In this document: positions 1 to 7,724 of the stretch, piece by piece
Position numbering within the stretch: the stretch's first letter is position 1
Layout of the letters: each line of letters begins with the position of its first letter
Assembly (NCBI GenBank): GCA_005888755.1
Contig: VBBQ01000038.1
Coordinates: 1-28,085, forward strand
Source of the DNA: Candidatus Bathyarchaeota archaeon
Lineage (GTDB): Archaea > Thermoproteota > Bathyarchaeia > 40CM-2-53-6
DNA: 28,085 nt
Reading direction: 5' to 3'
Program-made: the position numbers and the translations under genes
The notes under the pieces: model-generated
Told to the model about the DNA's origin: nothing
What the model saw: only the letters and a program-made list of their open reading frames with translations
The model's database searches: none

Positions 1-187
1 AAGAGCCAAAATCCTAGCTATAAGTCAGAGAGGCATCCGACGATAAGTTAACAGAGCCATCACAAGCAAGAACCCGAAGCTAGAGTACGCGGTTGGCAGC
101 GAGAGGCGTTACAAGACGCTAAAACACCTGATGCCTCAATCAACTATCGAGAATGGTGTGAGAAGACACTGGAAACTAGACGGATAG
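1..187 (+). CDS. 3' end of a short-chain dehydrogenase (SDR)-like gene, probably frameshifted
   Basis: The gene enters from the left edge and ends at TAG 185-187. The readable tail runs from position 47 and contains AITSKNPKLEYAVG followed by a basic helix ending HWKLDG. This matches the pattern of classical SDR C-termini, in which an AI-x-S-K-N-P-K-x-x-Y-x-V-G stretch follows the substrate-binding helix. The frame is blocked by TAA at 44-46. Reading from position 1 in the neighbouring frame gives NPSYKSERHPTI, which fits the residues expected just before it, so one surplus base near 43-49 would explain the break. Only about 60 residues are visible and no catalytic or cofactor motif is in the window, so the family call rests on tail similarity alone. 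Confidence 0.42.
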
Positions 188-226
188 AATTCCCGTGTTA
201 CAGGCACCAACTATAGTTGATGGTAT

Positions 227-814
227 TTGCCGGTCTTCGCCTCAGGTCTCGGTCTCGTCCTGTTCGACTTTAGCTTCTTTGTCTGGATTGCGAGTGAGAT
301 CTTCGGGGCAGCATTGGTTCCACGCCTTCGGCGCCGGGGTGCAGTCCGCGTCAAGAGGGACCGAGGCTCCCGAGCTCTAATCACGGTCGCAATACTCGTC
401 TCGATGCTCAGTGCCTTCTATTTCGGATACGCAGGCGTGGGGGCGCTTCCAGACTGGATTTTCTATGCCGGGATATTTCTGGTGTTTCTTGGGGTTCTGG
501 TTCGTCAGTATGCAATAGCGATTCTGGGCCGCTTCTTCTCGCTATCAGTTCAGATTGCTGAGGACCACAAGGTTGTCGATAAAGGTCCGTACAGGCTGGT
601 CCGCCACCCATCGTACACTGGAATCCTGATCACGTTCACTGGACTGGGCTTGGCGTTGCAGTCCTTGGGCGCGGTATTAGTACTGCTTCTCTTCTTCGGT
701 ATCTCGTTTGGATATCGAATGAGCGTGGAGGAGCGGACCTTGTTGTCGGGGCTGGGCTCGGACTATGCCAGCTATATGAAAAGGACGAAGCGGCTCATAC
801 CATTCCTCATCTAG
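227..814 (+). CDS. Isoprenylcysteine carboxyl methyltransferase (ICMT/PEMT)-like membrane protein
   Basis: This 195-residue integral membrane protein has four to five hydrophobic segments (about residues 8-30, 50-72, 78-100, 132-165). The family signature GPYRLVRHPSY is at residues 120-130, and the C-terminal motif E-E-R-x-L followed by Y-x-x-Y and K-R-L-I-P is at 168-192. In ICMT and phospholipid methyltransferases these two elements form the S-adenosylmethionine site at the membrane face. The substrate in archaea is not established; a lipid or prenylated cysteine methyl acceptor is the usual guess. The start is TTG 227, the only usable start after the in-frame TGA at 218-220. The gene stands alone on the plus strand, and no cognate prenyltransferase is nearby. 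Confidence 0.85.
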   Translation: MPVFASGLGLVLFDFSFFVWIASEIFGAALVPRLRRRGAVRVKRDRGSRALITVAILVSMLSAFYFGYAGVGALPDWIFYAGIFLVFLGVLVRQYAIAILGRFFSLSVQIAEDHKVVDKGPYRLVRHPSYTGILITFTGLGLALQSLGAVLVLLLFFGISFGYRMSVEERTLLSGLGSDYASYMKRTKRLIPFLI

Positions 815-845
815 CCTGTATCATCGTTCGGGAAGAAATGTTGAG

Positions 846-851
846 AAAAAA
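846..851 (-). terminator. Poly-U tract downstream of the secreted Asp-box gene
   Basis: Read on the minus strand this is a run of six T about 20 bases after the stop codon at 871. No stem precedes it. Short U-tracts of this kind are the usual archaeal transcription end signal. Confidence 0.4.
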
Positions 852-870
852 TAGAGAGGGTCGGGTTGGT

Positions 871-2853
871 CTAGAGCCCGAGTCCCGCGCGGAGAGTATA
901 GATCGCGTTAGTGCTCTGCGTTTCAGTTGTCCCGTCAGCAAGTGTTGCAGTTATTGTTACCGAGTAGATGTTTCCTACAGCTAGAACCAGTCCGAGGGGT
1001 AGGGTGGTTGTCTCTGCAGATGCAGTTTGGCCAGGTAGCAGTGGGAAGGCGTTGCCCCAAGTCATCGTTACGGGTAGACCCGAGACCTGAACTGAGATTG
1101 ACGTGATCGCTGTATTTCCTGTGTTCTCGCCCTGCATCTTGAAGTCGGGCGAGTGACCACCATCGCCACTGAGATCCGTCTCTTCAAGGTCTTCCTCGTC
1201 GACTTCGAGGTAATGGTGTTTCTGGTTAATTGTTGAGCCGCCTGTTTGTATTGCAATGTTGGTGTGGGAGCAGTCGACGCTGTTGCTTACGCTTGAAGAG
1301 CATACCGCGGAACCCGAGCTCCTCTTCGTAGCCGGTTCGGCGGCGCTGTTTACGAATTGATCCGATGTGTAGATTATTGCTGCCTTGCCTGTGGTTGGAC
1401 TGGCCGCTATTCCGAAGTCGTCAAGCAAATCCCGGTTGCCGGTACAGGTCACGCCTGATTCACAGACTCCCCCGTAGTGGATTATCGCCGAGGCTTGGAC
1501 TTGGGTCCAGCTGCTGCCAGGGGTCAGAGCGTTGAGGTTCTGGGAGAAATAGACGTACCATGCCGCGGAATCGGGGTAGCTGTCCGGTGGCTTGACGCCG
1601 TCATAGTAGCTTGTCCCGTACCAGACTATGTCCAGTTGGCCTGCGTTGCCAGCTGCGCTCCAGGGAAAGATTGCTGTCGCGGAGGGGAGCTTGTTGACCT
1701 GGTAGGGGCCAGACCATGTTTGCCCGAAAGTCTTGGAGAAGCTGTAGAACATGTTGTGATTGTCATTGTAGACCACATAGACATTTTCTCCGCTATCAAC
1801 GCTGACATTGATGAACTGGTGCCCATAGTCGACGTTTGTATTCGGATTGTTGTATACCACGTAGTCGGTGAAGGAGTTGCCGCCGTCGATTGATACAGCT
1901 ATCCAAACGGTGTGGACGTGGCAGAAGGCCGTGCATGAGGCTAGCTCGACTGCGTTGTCGATGGAGCTGAATACCTGGTAGATGACATGGCTGCTGGGAT
2001 CGATGGCGAGGTTGCCGATCACGTTGTTGAATCCGGCTAGGAATGCTATGTGGGTTGGGTCGAAGGCCGAAGCATGTGTTGTAAATGTTAGGCCAGCGTC
2101 TTGGCTGCAATCAACGACTATGGTGTTCGTCAGAGGCGTGGCGTGATAGGAGATGCAGACTTTGTTTGCACCATCAGCTGCTATCCACTCCCTGTCATCG
2201 ACAGGAATGCTTGCTCCGGTCGGGTTGATTGACCAAGAAGCGCCTCCGTTCTTGCTAGTGCTGACGTAGACGTTGAGTAGTGGGGGGTTGCTCTGGAGGC
2301 TTGCCACGTAGATGTTGAAGAACCCGTTAGCATTTCTTCGAGGCGCAACCGCTATGTCAGTGTCCCCTCCAGCTGGAGAGAGACCAGCGCTTGTGCAATG
2401 GTCAGAGCCTGTAGGCGGGTTGCAAACAGTTCCAGAGACGCTATTGGGCAGCTTTAGTGTGGTGAAGGAGTTTCCACCGTCGATGGATTTCCAGGCGAAG
2501 GTTCCGCCACACTGCCCGCCTATGACGCAGAAAACGTTCTCTGATGACCCGTAGAAGTTGCCCGCCCTATCAGCCCGAATCGCAGGCTCTCCCTCAGTGT
2601 TCTGGCAAGTTCCAGCAGAGTTAGGGCAGCTGACTCCAACGCTGAAAGGTGGGTTCGTAGTAGTGGCGAAGGGGTTGCCGGCCAGCTCATAGTTAGTGAA
2701 GGTCGCGGGTGTGGCCGTGAGTGTGCTTGTCCCATTGCTTGATGCTGAAGCTCGTGGAATGGCTTTGGATGCTATGAATACGCCGCTGGTCAGAGTTAGG
2801 AGAACGAGAAGTATTGTTACTGTATGGTTTGGGAATTTTCTCTTGATATCCAT
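871..2853 (-). CDS. Secreted sialidase-like (BNR/Asp-box) beta-propeller protein
   Basis: This 660-residue protein starts with a signal peptide (basic residues 3-6, hydrophobic core about 12-28). Five Asp-box-like turns are visible at about residues 123-130 (SIDGGNSF), 200-207, 250-257, 321-328 (SIDGGNSF again) and 373-380, the spacing expected of a six-bladed sialidase/BNR propeller. Many paired Cys suggest an extracellular location. From about residue 555 a separate Thr/Ser-rich beta domain follows, with a preceding acidic patch (EVDEEDLEE) and NTAITSISVQVSGLP, resembling the Ig-like pilin/adhesin domains common in archaeal surface proteins. I see no sialidase arginine triad, so a binding or structural role is as likely as hydrolysis. 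The start is ATG 2853, just downstream of an AT-rich promoter region. Confidence 0.75.
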   Translation of the reverse strand: MDIKRKFPNHTVTILLVLLTLTSGVFIASKAIPRASASSNGTSTLTATPATFTNYELAGNPFATTTNPPFSVGVSCPNSAGTCQNTEGEPAIRADRAGNFYGSSENVFCVIGGQCGGTFAWKSIDGGNSFTTLKLPNSVSGTVCNPPTGSDHCTSAGLSPAGGDTDIAVAPRRNANGFFNIYVASLQSNPPLLNVYVSTSKNGGASWSINPTGASIPVDDREWIAADGANKVCISYHATPLTNTIVVDCSQDAGLTFTTHASAFDPTHIAFLAGFNNVIGNLAIDPSSHVIYQVFSSIDNAVELASCTAFCHVHTVWIAVSIDGGNSFTDYVVYNNPNTNVDYGHQFINVSVDSGENVYVVYNDNHNMFYSFSKTFGQTWSGPYQVNKLPSATAIFPWSAAGNAGQLDIVWYGTSYYDGVKPPDSYPDSAAWYVYFSQNLNALTPGSSWTQVQASAIIHYGGVCESGVTCTGNRDLLDDFGIAASPTTGKAAIIYTSDQFVNSAAEPATKRSSGSAVCSSSVSNSVDCSHTNIAIQTGGSTINQKHHYLEVDEEDLEETDLSGDGGHSPDFKMQGENTGNTAITSISVQVSGLPVTMTWGNAFPLLPGQTASAETTTLPLGLVLAVGNIYSVTITATLADGTTETQSTNAIYTLRAGLGL

Positions 2854-2906
2854 GAAGTCGGGAGAGAAACGACGTCCTGCCTATAACGAATGTTCCGCAC
2901 GGCAAT

Positions 2907-2948
2907 AATTTCGAAGTCCGAGAATGTCGAAATTGGAGAATATCGAAA
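2907..2948. promoter_or_regulatory. Repeat cluster in the divergent promoter region (possible operator)
   Basis: AATTTCGA (2907-2914) and TCGAAATT (2927-2934) form a perfect 8-bp inverted repeat with centres 20 bp apart, about two helical turns. It overlaps a direct repeat GAGAATGTCGAAA / GAGAATATCGAAA (2920-2932, 2936-2948; 12 of 13 identical, period 16). It lies between the minus-strand gene starting at 2853 and the plus-strand gene starting at 3041, so either or both could be controlled from it. Function is inferred from position and symmetry only. Confidence 0.35.
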
Positions 2949-3040
2949 CGCAACATATCCGCATCGATAACAACGATACTTCCGGGCAGCACTCTCGGTA
3001 ATTAGGGACAAGATCCGCATGGACCTTCGAGGACTGTTCT

Positions 3041-3367
3041 ATGGGGCGCACGATTCCTTCGTGGAGGCTGGTTGTGAACGATGAAATTGAAAGAATAGGA
3101 AGATTCAGGCAATTTCTCAGAGTCGAGGATAAGGAAATTTTCGACGATCTTCTACGCCAGTGCAAACACTACGCGCCGTACGCGAGCACCATGGCCTCGG
3201 TGGTGAAAGAGGTCCCGCTAATGTTCTCGATGCTGTTCGGCCAGCACAAGATGATATTTGAACTGGAAAAACGGCTATCGAAGCTAGAGGCCAATGAGAC
3301 TCGATCGTCTGGAGTACAAGATCCGAGCCATGGCTTGGAGACGCTTGTCCCGGCGAGCCAACAGTAG
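3041..3367 (+). CDS. Conserved archaeal small protein beginning MGRTIPS (DUF8156-like)
   Basis: This 108-residue protein has unknown function. Its start MGRTIPS-x-R, a central F-R-x-x-L and D-x-x-I-F-D-D-L (about residues 22-38), a Y-x-x-x-A-S segment and a hydrophobic P-L-M-F-S-M-L-F-x-x-H-K stretch (about 63-75) are the pattern of a small archaeal family I recall as widespread, with members in Thaumarchaeota. The predicted structure is all-helical, with a short charged coiled coil at 76-88 (ELEKRLSKLE). The start is ATG 3041, with a weak GAGG about nine bases upstream. It is monocistronic, transcribed away from the Asp-box gene. The family name is from memory and should be treated as tentative; its existence as a conserved gene is well supported by the motif. 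Confidence 0.75.
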   Translation: MGRTIPSWRLVVNDEIERIGRFRQFLRVEDKEIFDDLLRQCKHYAPYASTMASVVKEVPLMFSMLFGQHKMIFELEKRLSKLEANETRSSGVQDPSHGLETLVPASQQ

Positions 3368-3456
3368 TTTCCATCAGTCTCTCGGTTTCCCGCATAGTGT
3401 GTCTTTTTATCGCTGTTCTACAATTTCCTCGCTGAGAATCGCGGGGAAAATTCTGG

Positions 3457-5064
3457 TTGTTAGTTTCTAGACTGGATAAGCTGGAGCAAGAGGTCTTCAA
3501 TCACGTGTTCAAGTTGAGTCCGCGGCAGGCCGTGATGCTGGGCCTGCACGACTATGATGGATTGTTGCCGGATATTTCGCCAGGCGGGTTAAAGGCCTGG
3601 ACCGACAAGGCGCTGGGGTTGCTTGACCGGGTCAGGAGCGAGAACCACGGGCTCGACAAAGACGGGAGGCTGGACACGTTATGCATGGAGACAATGCTGG
3701 AGCGAATGTTGTTCGATGTCCAAGATCTTCGAGGTTATGCGACTAGGCCAAACATCTACTCGTTGCAGCTGAGTGTGACGCCCTACATTTCCCGGGAATA
3801 CGCGCCTATCGATGTTAGAATTGGGGCAGTGAATAAGCATCTGGCCAGGGTCCCGGGTTTTCTGGACCAGGCCTCGCGGAATCTGGATGGGACGTTGGCG
3901 CAGTCGATTGTTGACGTTGCGACCAAGCAGGTCCAGGGTGTTCTCCGGGATCTTGATGGGAACGCGACGCAGGAAGCTGGGAAAGCATCTGGGCCTGTCC
4001 GTGAAGAGTTTGAGAAGTCGAAAAGAGAGGCTGTGGTCGAGATGGCTGCATTCATTGAAGAACTCACCGAGGAACACTCGCTCTCAACGGATTTTGCCCT
4101 GGGAAGAGAGAGATTCCAGAAATTACTCTGGGTGAACGATCGAATCAGCAAGCCGGTAGAAGAGGTCTTAGCGATGGGATTGCAAGATCTCGAATCAAAC
4201 CTGAAAGCGTTACGGGAATTGGCAGAAAAGATTGGACCAGGGCAAACGGTCGCGAGCGTCATTGATGGAATTCAGGAGGACCATCCAACAGCTCATCGAC
4301 TGATCGACGAGACTGCTGAGGGGCTTAGGGATCTGGAGCTCTGGTTGAGAGAACATGATCTCATCTCCATCCCGGCTGGGACTCGCGTCCGGGTTGTGCC
4401 CACTCCACAGCACATGCGCGCGACTACAACTGCGGCGATGTCTTCGCCGGGCCCGTTTGAGAAGGAGGGTTTGGAGGGGTTGTACTATGTGACGCCGCCG
4501 GAGGATTCGTGGGACGCGAAGACCCGGGAGGAATGGCTGCGGCATCTCAACTACGTGACGTTGAAGGATATCTCGATCCACGAAGTCTTCCCAGGACACT
4601 ACACTCACCGTGTGTTTCAGAGGGAGTTTGGGAATTCGATGACTAGGAAGGCGTACTGGAACTATGCGTTCGGGGAGGGCTGGGCACACTACTGCGAAGA
4701 GATGATGTTGGATGAGGGTTACGGGAATGAGCAGTTGCGATTGATCCAGTTGAAGGAAGCGTTGTTGAGGGATTGCCGGTTTATCGTCTCGTTCTGGATG
4801 CACACGCAGAGCTTAGGGGTAAACGAGGCGCGGCAGTTTATCATGGAAAACGCGTACATGGAGGCACTGCCGGCGGAGCGGGAGGCGCTGCGTGGAACCT
4901 TCGACCATTCGTACTACGGGTACACACTTGGGAAGCTGTTCATCAAGAAGGCTCGAGAAGGGTTCTTTCATGAGCACCCTACCGCGTCTGCCAAAGAATT
5001 CCATGATAAGCTACTGGGGCTTGGAGGCGCGCCGGTCGGTCTCTTAGAAGAACTCATCATCTAG
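3457..5064 (+). CDS. DUF885 family zinc-peptidase-like protein
   Basis: This 535-residue, mostly helical cytosolic protein has no signal peptide or membrane segment. The metal-binding motif HEVFPGH is at residues 375-381 (H375, E376, H381) and is followed by GEGWAHYCEE with E407 as the likely third ligand. This is the HExxPGH...EGWxxYxE arrangement of the DUF885 family, which is distantly related to M32-type carboxypeptidases. The substrate is unknown; peptidase or peptidase-like activity is inferred from the motif. Length agrees with typical 530-600 residue members. The start is TTG 3457; an in-frame TGA at 3433 excludes anything longer. No co-transcribed gene is obvious, although the winged-helix-like gene begins 61 bases downstream. 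Confidence 0.88.
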   Translation: MLVSRLDKLEQEVFNHVFKLSPRQAVMLGLHDYDGLLPDISPGGLKAWTDKALGLLDRVRSENHGLDKDGRLDTLCMETMLERMLFDVQDLRGYATRPNIYSLQLSVTPYISREYAPIDVRIGAVNKHLARVPGFLDQASRNLDGTLAQSIVDVATKQVQGVLRDLDGNATQEAGKASGPVREEFEKSKREAVVEMAAFIEELTEEHSLSTDFALGRERFQKLLWVNDRISKPVEEVLAMGLQDLESNLKALRELAEKIGPGQTVASVIDGIQEDHPTAHRLIDETAEGLRDLELWLREHDLISIPAGTRVRVVPTPQHMRATTTAAMSSPGPFEKEGLEGLYYVTPPEDSWDAKTREEWLRHLNYVTLKDISIHEVFPGHYTHRVFQREFGNSMTRKAYWNYAFGEGWAHYCEEMMLDEGYGNEQLRLIQLKEALLRDCRFIVSFWMHTQSLGVNEARQFIMENAYMEALPAEREALRGTFDHSYYGYTLGKLFIKKAREGFFHEHPTASAKEFHDKLLGLGGAPVGLLEELII

Positions 5065-5125
5065 AGGGTCCCGTGTCAACTCGTTAATGTGCCGGTAGCC
5101 TCGAATCGTCAGGGGGTCTTCCTTC

Positions 5126-5494
5126 ATGGAGAGTAGGCTCGATTCAGGCCTCGAGATCAGACGAATCCTACTGTTGACTAGGTTGAAGGATGTACCGAAG
5201 GGCATGACAATGCCGCAGCTCGTCAAAGACTGCGGGAAGGTCTCGGGATGGAACATTCCCGGAAAGACCGCATGGGAAGTTGTCCAACACGTCGTTCAGA
5301 GCCTTATTGATGACAAGCTTGTTGCGCTGGGTACGCGGTTTGTGGCGACAGTGAAGGGACATGAGTACTTGGCGGACCCGCTGAAGTGGCGCATTGACGA
5401 GAGGACGACGGAGGAGCTGGCGGACAACATGTTCTGGAAAGAAATCTACGACGTATTCGACAAAGCCTACCGCAGGCTAAGGCCGAAGAGCTAG
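5126..5494 (+). CDS. Small winged-helix-like protein of unknown function
   Basis: This 122-residue protein has a plausible winged helix at about residues 8-85: a first helix (LEIRRILLLTRL), MTMPQLVKDC as the turn-helix, WEVVQHVVQSLIDDKLV as the recognition-like helix, and a short hairpin FVATVKGHEYL in the wing position. The C-terminal 35 residues (DERTTEELADNMFWKEIYDVF) are helical and charged. It could be a transcription regulator or a partner of the nucleotidyltransferase gene that starts 64 bases downstream on the same strand. I do not recognise the family. The start is ATG 5126, with no strong ribosome-binding site visible. Confidence 0.6.
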   Translation: MESRLDSGLEIRRILLLTRLKDVPKGMTMPQLVKDCGKVSGWNIPGKTAWEVVQHVVQSLIDDKLVALGTRFVATVKGHEYLADPLKWRIDERTTEELADNMFWKEIYDVFDKAYRRLRPKS

Positions 5495-5558
5495 ACCCTA
5501 AGAACCGGGCGCTGTTGTTTAACCTGGACGTTTCCAAGAAAAGCGTGTTGCGATTCAA

Positions 5559-6290
5559 ATGATGAGCCAACCGGGATACCTGACCGCGCGTGAGACGGAG
5601 ATCATAAGGATCCTCAGGGTCCTTAACGAGGCTACAGATGGCTTCGTGGTCATCGGAGGATATGCAGTCAACGCCCACGGACAGCACCGGTTCTCTGCTG
5701 ATTGCGAACTGGCAACCAACCGGGACAACGTTCCGCTCATAGACGCGACACTCCTCGGAGAGGGATACGAGCTAAGAAGAAGTGAGGTTCGCCCGCCGAT
5801 AGGCGTGACGATCAGGGAATACGCCAAACCGGTTGGGGGAGAAACGGCCTCCATCGAGCTCCTCGTCGATACGGTCGTCAACTCGACAACCCGGGGAATC
5901 TGGACTTACAAGTTCATACGGGAGAATTCTTCAGAGGCGATTGTGGTTGGAGCAACGGAATCAACCCCGTCCAGGGTGGCGCAGAGAAATCTGCTGGTTG
6001 CGATGAAGCTTCACGCGGGTGAGACCCAAGACTTCGAAGACGTCGTGATGCTGTCAGAAAGGGTTGACTGGAAGATGGTTGTAAGGTGTGCGGCCTGCGG
6101 GTCGAAACAACAACTGATAGACCAGATAGATTACGCGATCGGAGAGATTTCTTCCGCGAAGTTCGCATCGGAGCTGAAATCCATCTTTTCCATGCGCAGC
6201 GATCCCACGATCCTGATCAAGCAGGCGAATCTCGGCCTCAGAACGCTAAGAACAGTTGTCGCCCCGGAAAAATTCAAAGATTCTCTTTAG
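5559..6290 (+). CDS. Orphan nucleotidyltransferase-fold protein (AbiEii/DUF6036-like)
   Basis: This 243-residue protein has the minimal nucleotidyltransferase signature: GGYAVNAHG (residues 33-41), R44, and F-S-A-D-C-E with D48 and E50 in the position of the two metal-binding carboxylates. The remainder (LLVAMKLHAG then FEDVVML, about 146-167) matches the K-x-x-x-R/H...KD-x-x-D region of AbiEii and related proteins. Such proteins transfer nucleotides to tRNA or protein and are often toxins. In most relatives the second metal residue is Asp; here it is Glu. No HEPN or AbiEi partner is adjacent, but a winged-helix-like gene precedes it. A two-Cys element CAACGSKQQ is near residues 178-186. Function as a toxin is inference. 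Confidence 0.7.
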   Translation: MMSQPGYLTARETEIIRILRVLNEATDGFVVIGGYAVNAHGQHRFSADCELATNRDNVPLIDATLLGEGYELRRSEVRPPIGVTIREYAKPVGGETASIELLVDTVVNSTTRGIWTYKFIRENSSEAIVVGATESTPSRVAQRNLLVAMKLHAGETQDFEDVVMLSERVDWKMVVRCAACGSKQQLIDQIDYAIGEISSAKFASELKSIFSMRSDPTILIKQANLGLRTLRTVVAPEKFKDSL

Positions 6291-6327
6291 GCAAAATAAT
6301 GCGGGCGTTGTCTCTGCAACGTATCGT

Positions 6328-6864
6328 CTAGTTTTGTGAGGTTGAGGAAGAACCTGTCCGTGTCTTGGAGCGCATAGAGTGGAACGCTATCGTTCCGCCA
6401 ACGCCTAGTGTTGCGGCAACGAGTGCGAGTTCTATCCAGGTGTTTGTCGTGGTGCTAGCTGGTGAGGCGGCGACTGTATAGCTGAAGTAGTTGCCGTTGT
6501 TATTGTTGACCTTCTTGTTGCCGTTGCCATCGAAGGCCACAAGATAGTATTGCACATGACCTCCGTTGTATTGTGGGAGTATGTGAGCTGTGGCTAGCTG
6601 GCTTGTCGAATTGTATGATGCCACAACGGTCGTATTCGTGTTCTTCCAATTGTCAGTTGAATACACTAAGGTCACGTTGAGAACTCCTGAGTTTCCGGCG
6701 GTGACCGTTGCTGTTACTGTGACCTGGTCGTTGGGTCCTGGGGAAGAGGGGGTAATGCTGGGCGTGCTTATGTTCGGTGCTGGCGGCGCAGCAACGAGAG
6801 CGACAGCCGGTAGGAGGAGTAGGAACGCGATGACAAACGCCAAATTCCTTGTGAATCGCGACAA
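6328..6864 (-). CDS. Surface protein with signal peptide, Ig-like domain and C-terminal membrane anchor
   Basis: This 178-residue protein has a signal peptide or N-terminal anchor at residues 6-26 (hydrophobic, ending in alanines) and an extracellular beta domain from about 30 to 125. The pattern PSITPSSPGPNDQVTVTATV, then VTLVYSTDNW and YYLVAFDGNGN, is typical of Ig-like or fibronectin-like domains. An Asn-rich loop, a Thr/Ser stalk and a second hydrophobic helix (about 143-163) followed by basic residues complete it. The topology suggests a cell-surface protein held by its C-terminal helix. No catalytic motif is seen. It points toward the nucleotidyltransferase gene (convergent, 37-base gap). 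Confidence 0.65.
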   Translation of the reverse strand: MSRFTRNLAFVIAFLLLLPAVALVAAPPAPNISTPSITPSSPGPNDQVTVTATVTAGNSGVLNVTLVYSTDNWKNTNTTVVASYNSTSQLATAHILPQYNGGHVQYYLVAFDGNGNKKVNNNNGNYFSYTVAASPASTTTNTWIELALVAATLGVGGTIAFHSMRSKTRTGSSSTSQN

Positions 6865-6971
6865 GTGTTATTCCCTGGATACTACTAGGGAGGCTGGAAC
6901 AAACCCTTCTTGTAACCGCTGGATGCCGATTAGAGAAATTCTAAGCGTCCGCAAAGTCTTGGCTATGCTAT

Positions 6972-7391
6972 CTAGACCGTTTTTCTGACCGCGATTGCAG
7001 AGCCTACCCGCTCTCCTAGCGTACCGTCGGTATTGAGGAAGCGGTAGTGTTCTCCACAGTCAACTACAGATCTCCAATGGACGTAAGGAACCTTCACCGG
7101 GCCCTTCTCCGTGGATATTGTCATGAAGAAGACTTCGCCAGGCTCGAAAACGTCTCTACCATTCAGCTTCTTACGCTCTGGCTCCGGCACAAGGCGGGCT
7201 TTCCGGACTAACTCCAAGTGCTCTGCTCTGATAGTCTCTTCCGCATGGAAAACAGTGTCAGCTATCTTCCAAGGCTTGAGGCGCTTCCCATCAGCTTTCA
7301 TCGTAATCTTCATCGACGCCTCTCCCTTGCTAGACGTGACCGGCGAAGCTCTTAGCCGGATTGAAACCTTCAACTCAACAGGAGCGGACAT
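6972..7391 (-). CDS. Unknown 139-residue protein, mostly beta
   Basis: The protein has no recognised family. It is rich in strands and basic residues. The first 45 residues contain VELKVSIRLRA and MKITMKADG, followed by a helix AEETIRAEHLELVRKA and a second strand region (FEPGEVFFMTIST, KVPYVHWRSVV). No signal peptide or membrane segment is present, so it is likely cytosolic. The start is ATG 7391. The next gene upstream is divergent (7497), and the 105-base gap holds an AT-rich element at 7441-7450 more likely to serve that gene. Coding character is supported by length and clean frame; function is not assignable. Confidence 0.5.
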   Translation of the reverse strand: MSAPVELKVSIRLRASPVTSSKGEASMKITMKADGKRLKPWKIADTVFHAEETIRAEHLELVRKARLVPEPERKKLNGRDVFEPGEVFFMTISTEKGPVKVPYVHWRSVVDCGEHYRFLNTDGTLGERVGSAIAVRKTV

Positions 7392-7496
7392 GTCTCATGG
7401 CATATCTCGTGGAGAGCTGTTGGTACGTGGTGACACCGCCAAATTATTAGTAGGGTCGCGACGTTGCAATGACTCAGAAAGGGGTCAGGATAGTTA

Positions 7497-7712
7497 GTGA
7501 CTCCAAGAGAACGAGAACTAATGACCGGAATGGGCAACTGCTATGCTTCATGCCACGAGGACTTTGAACATACGGTAGAAATGGTCGGCGATGCGCGCGG
7601 TCTGACGGTTGACCAAGTGAAGAAGATGCTGGAGGATATTCGAGGCAAATATGGGGCTGATGCTGATTACCAGAAGCTTCGGGATCGGTTGCCTAAGGGT
7701 TTCCCGATCTAG
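7497..7712 (+). CDS. Small helical protein with a C-x3-C motif, first gene of a three-gene operon
   Basis: This 71-residue protein, unrecognised by family, has NCYASCHEDFEHT near residues 13-25, placing two Cys and two His within 11 residues, a possible metal or heme/redox site. The rest is helical and charged (LTVDQVKKMLEDIRGKYG), ending in a Pro-Gly-Phe tail. The start is GTG 7497, with a purine-rich GGGGTCAGGA about 10 bases upstream. An AT-rich element (AAATTATTAG, 7441-7450) lies at a suitable distance for a TATA box. The next gene starts 13 bases after its stop on the same strand, so the two are almost certainly co-transcribed. Confidence 0.65.
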   Translation: MTPRERELMTGMGNCYASCHEDFEHTVEMVGDARGLTVDQVKKMLEDIRGKYGADADYQKLRDRLPKGFPI

Positions 7713-7724
7713 AGGTCGATATTG

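Noticed and set aside
195-380. GTG-started 61-codon frame overlapping the ICMT-like gene
   Set aside because: It overlaps the clearly conserved gene in another frame and has Ser-rich non-native composition.
3783-4262. 159-codon minus-strand frame opposite the DUF885 gene
   Set aside because: Same reason: antisense to a clear coding region and Ser-rich without family features.
4210-4803. Long minus-strand open frame of 197 codons opposite the DUF885 gene
   Set aside because: It lies wholly inside a well-supported gene on the other strand, with Arg/His/Pro-rich composition and no motif.
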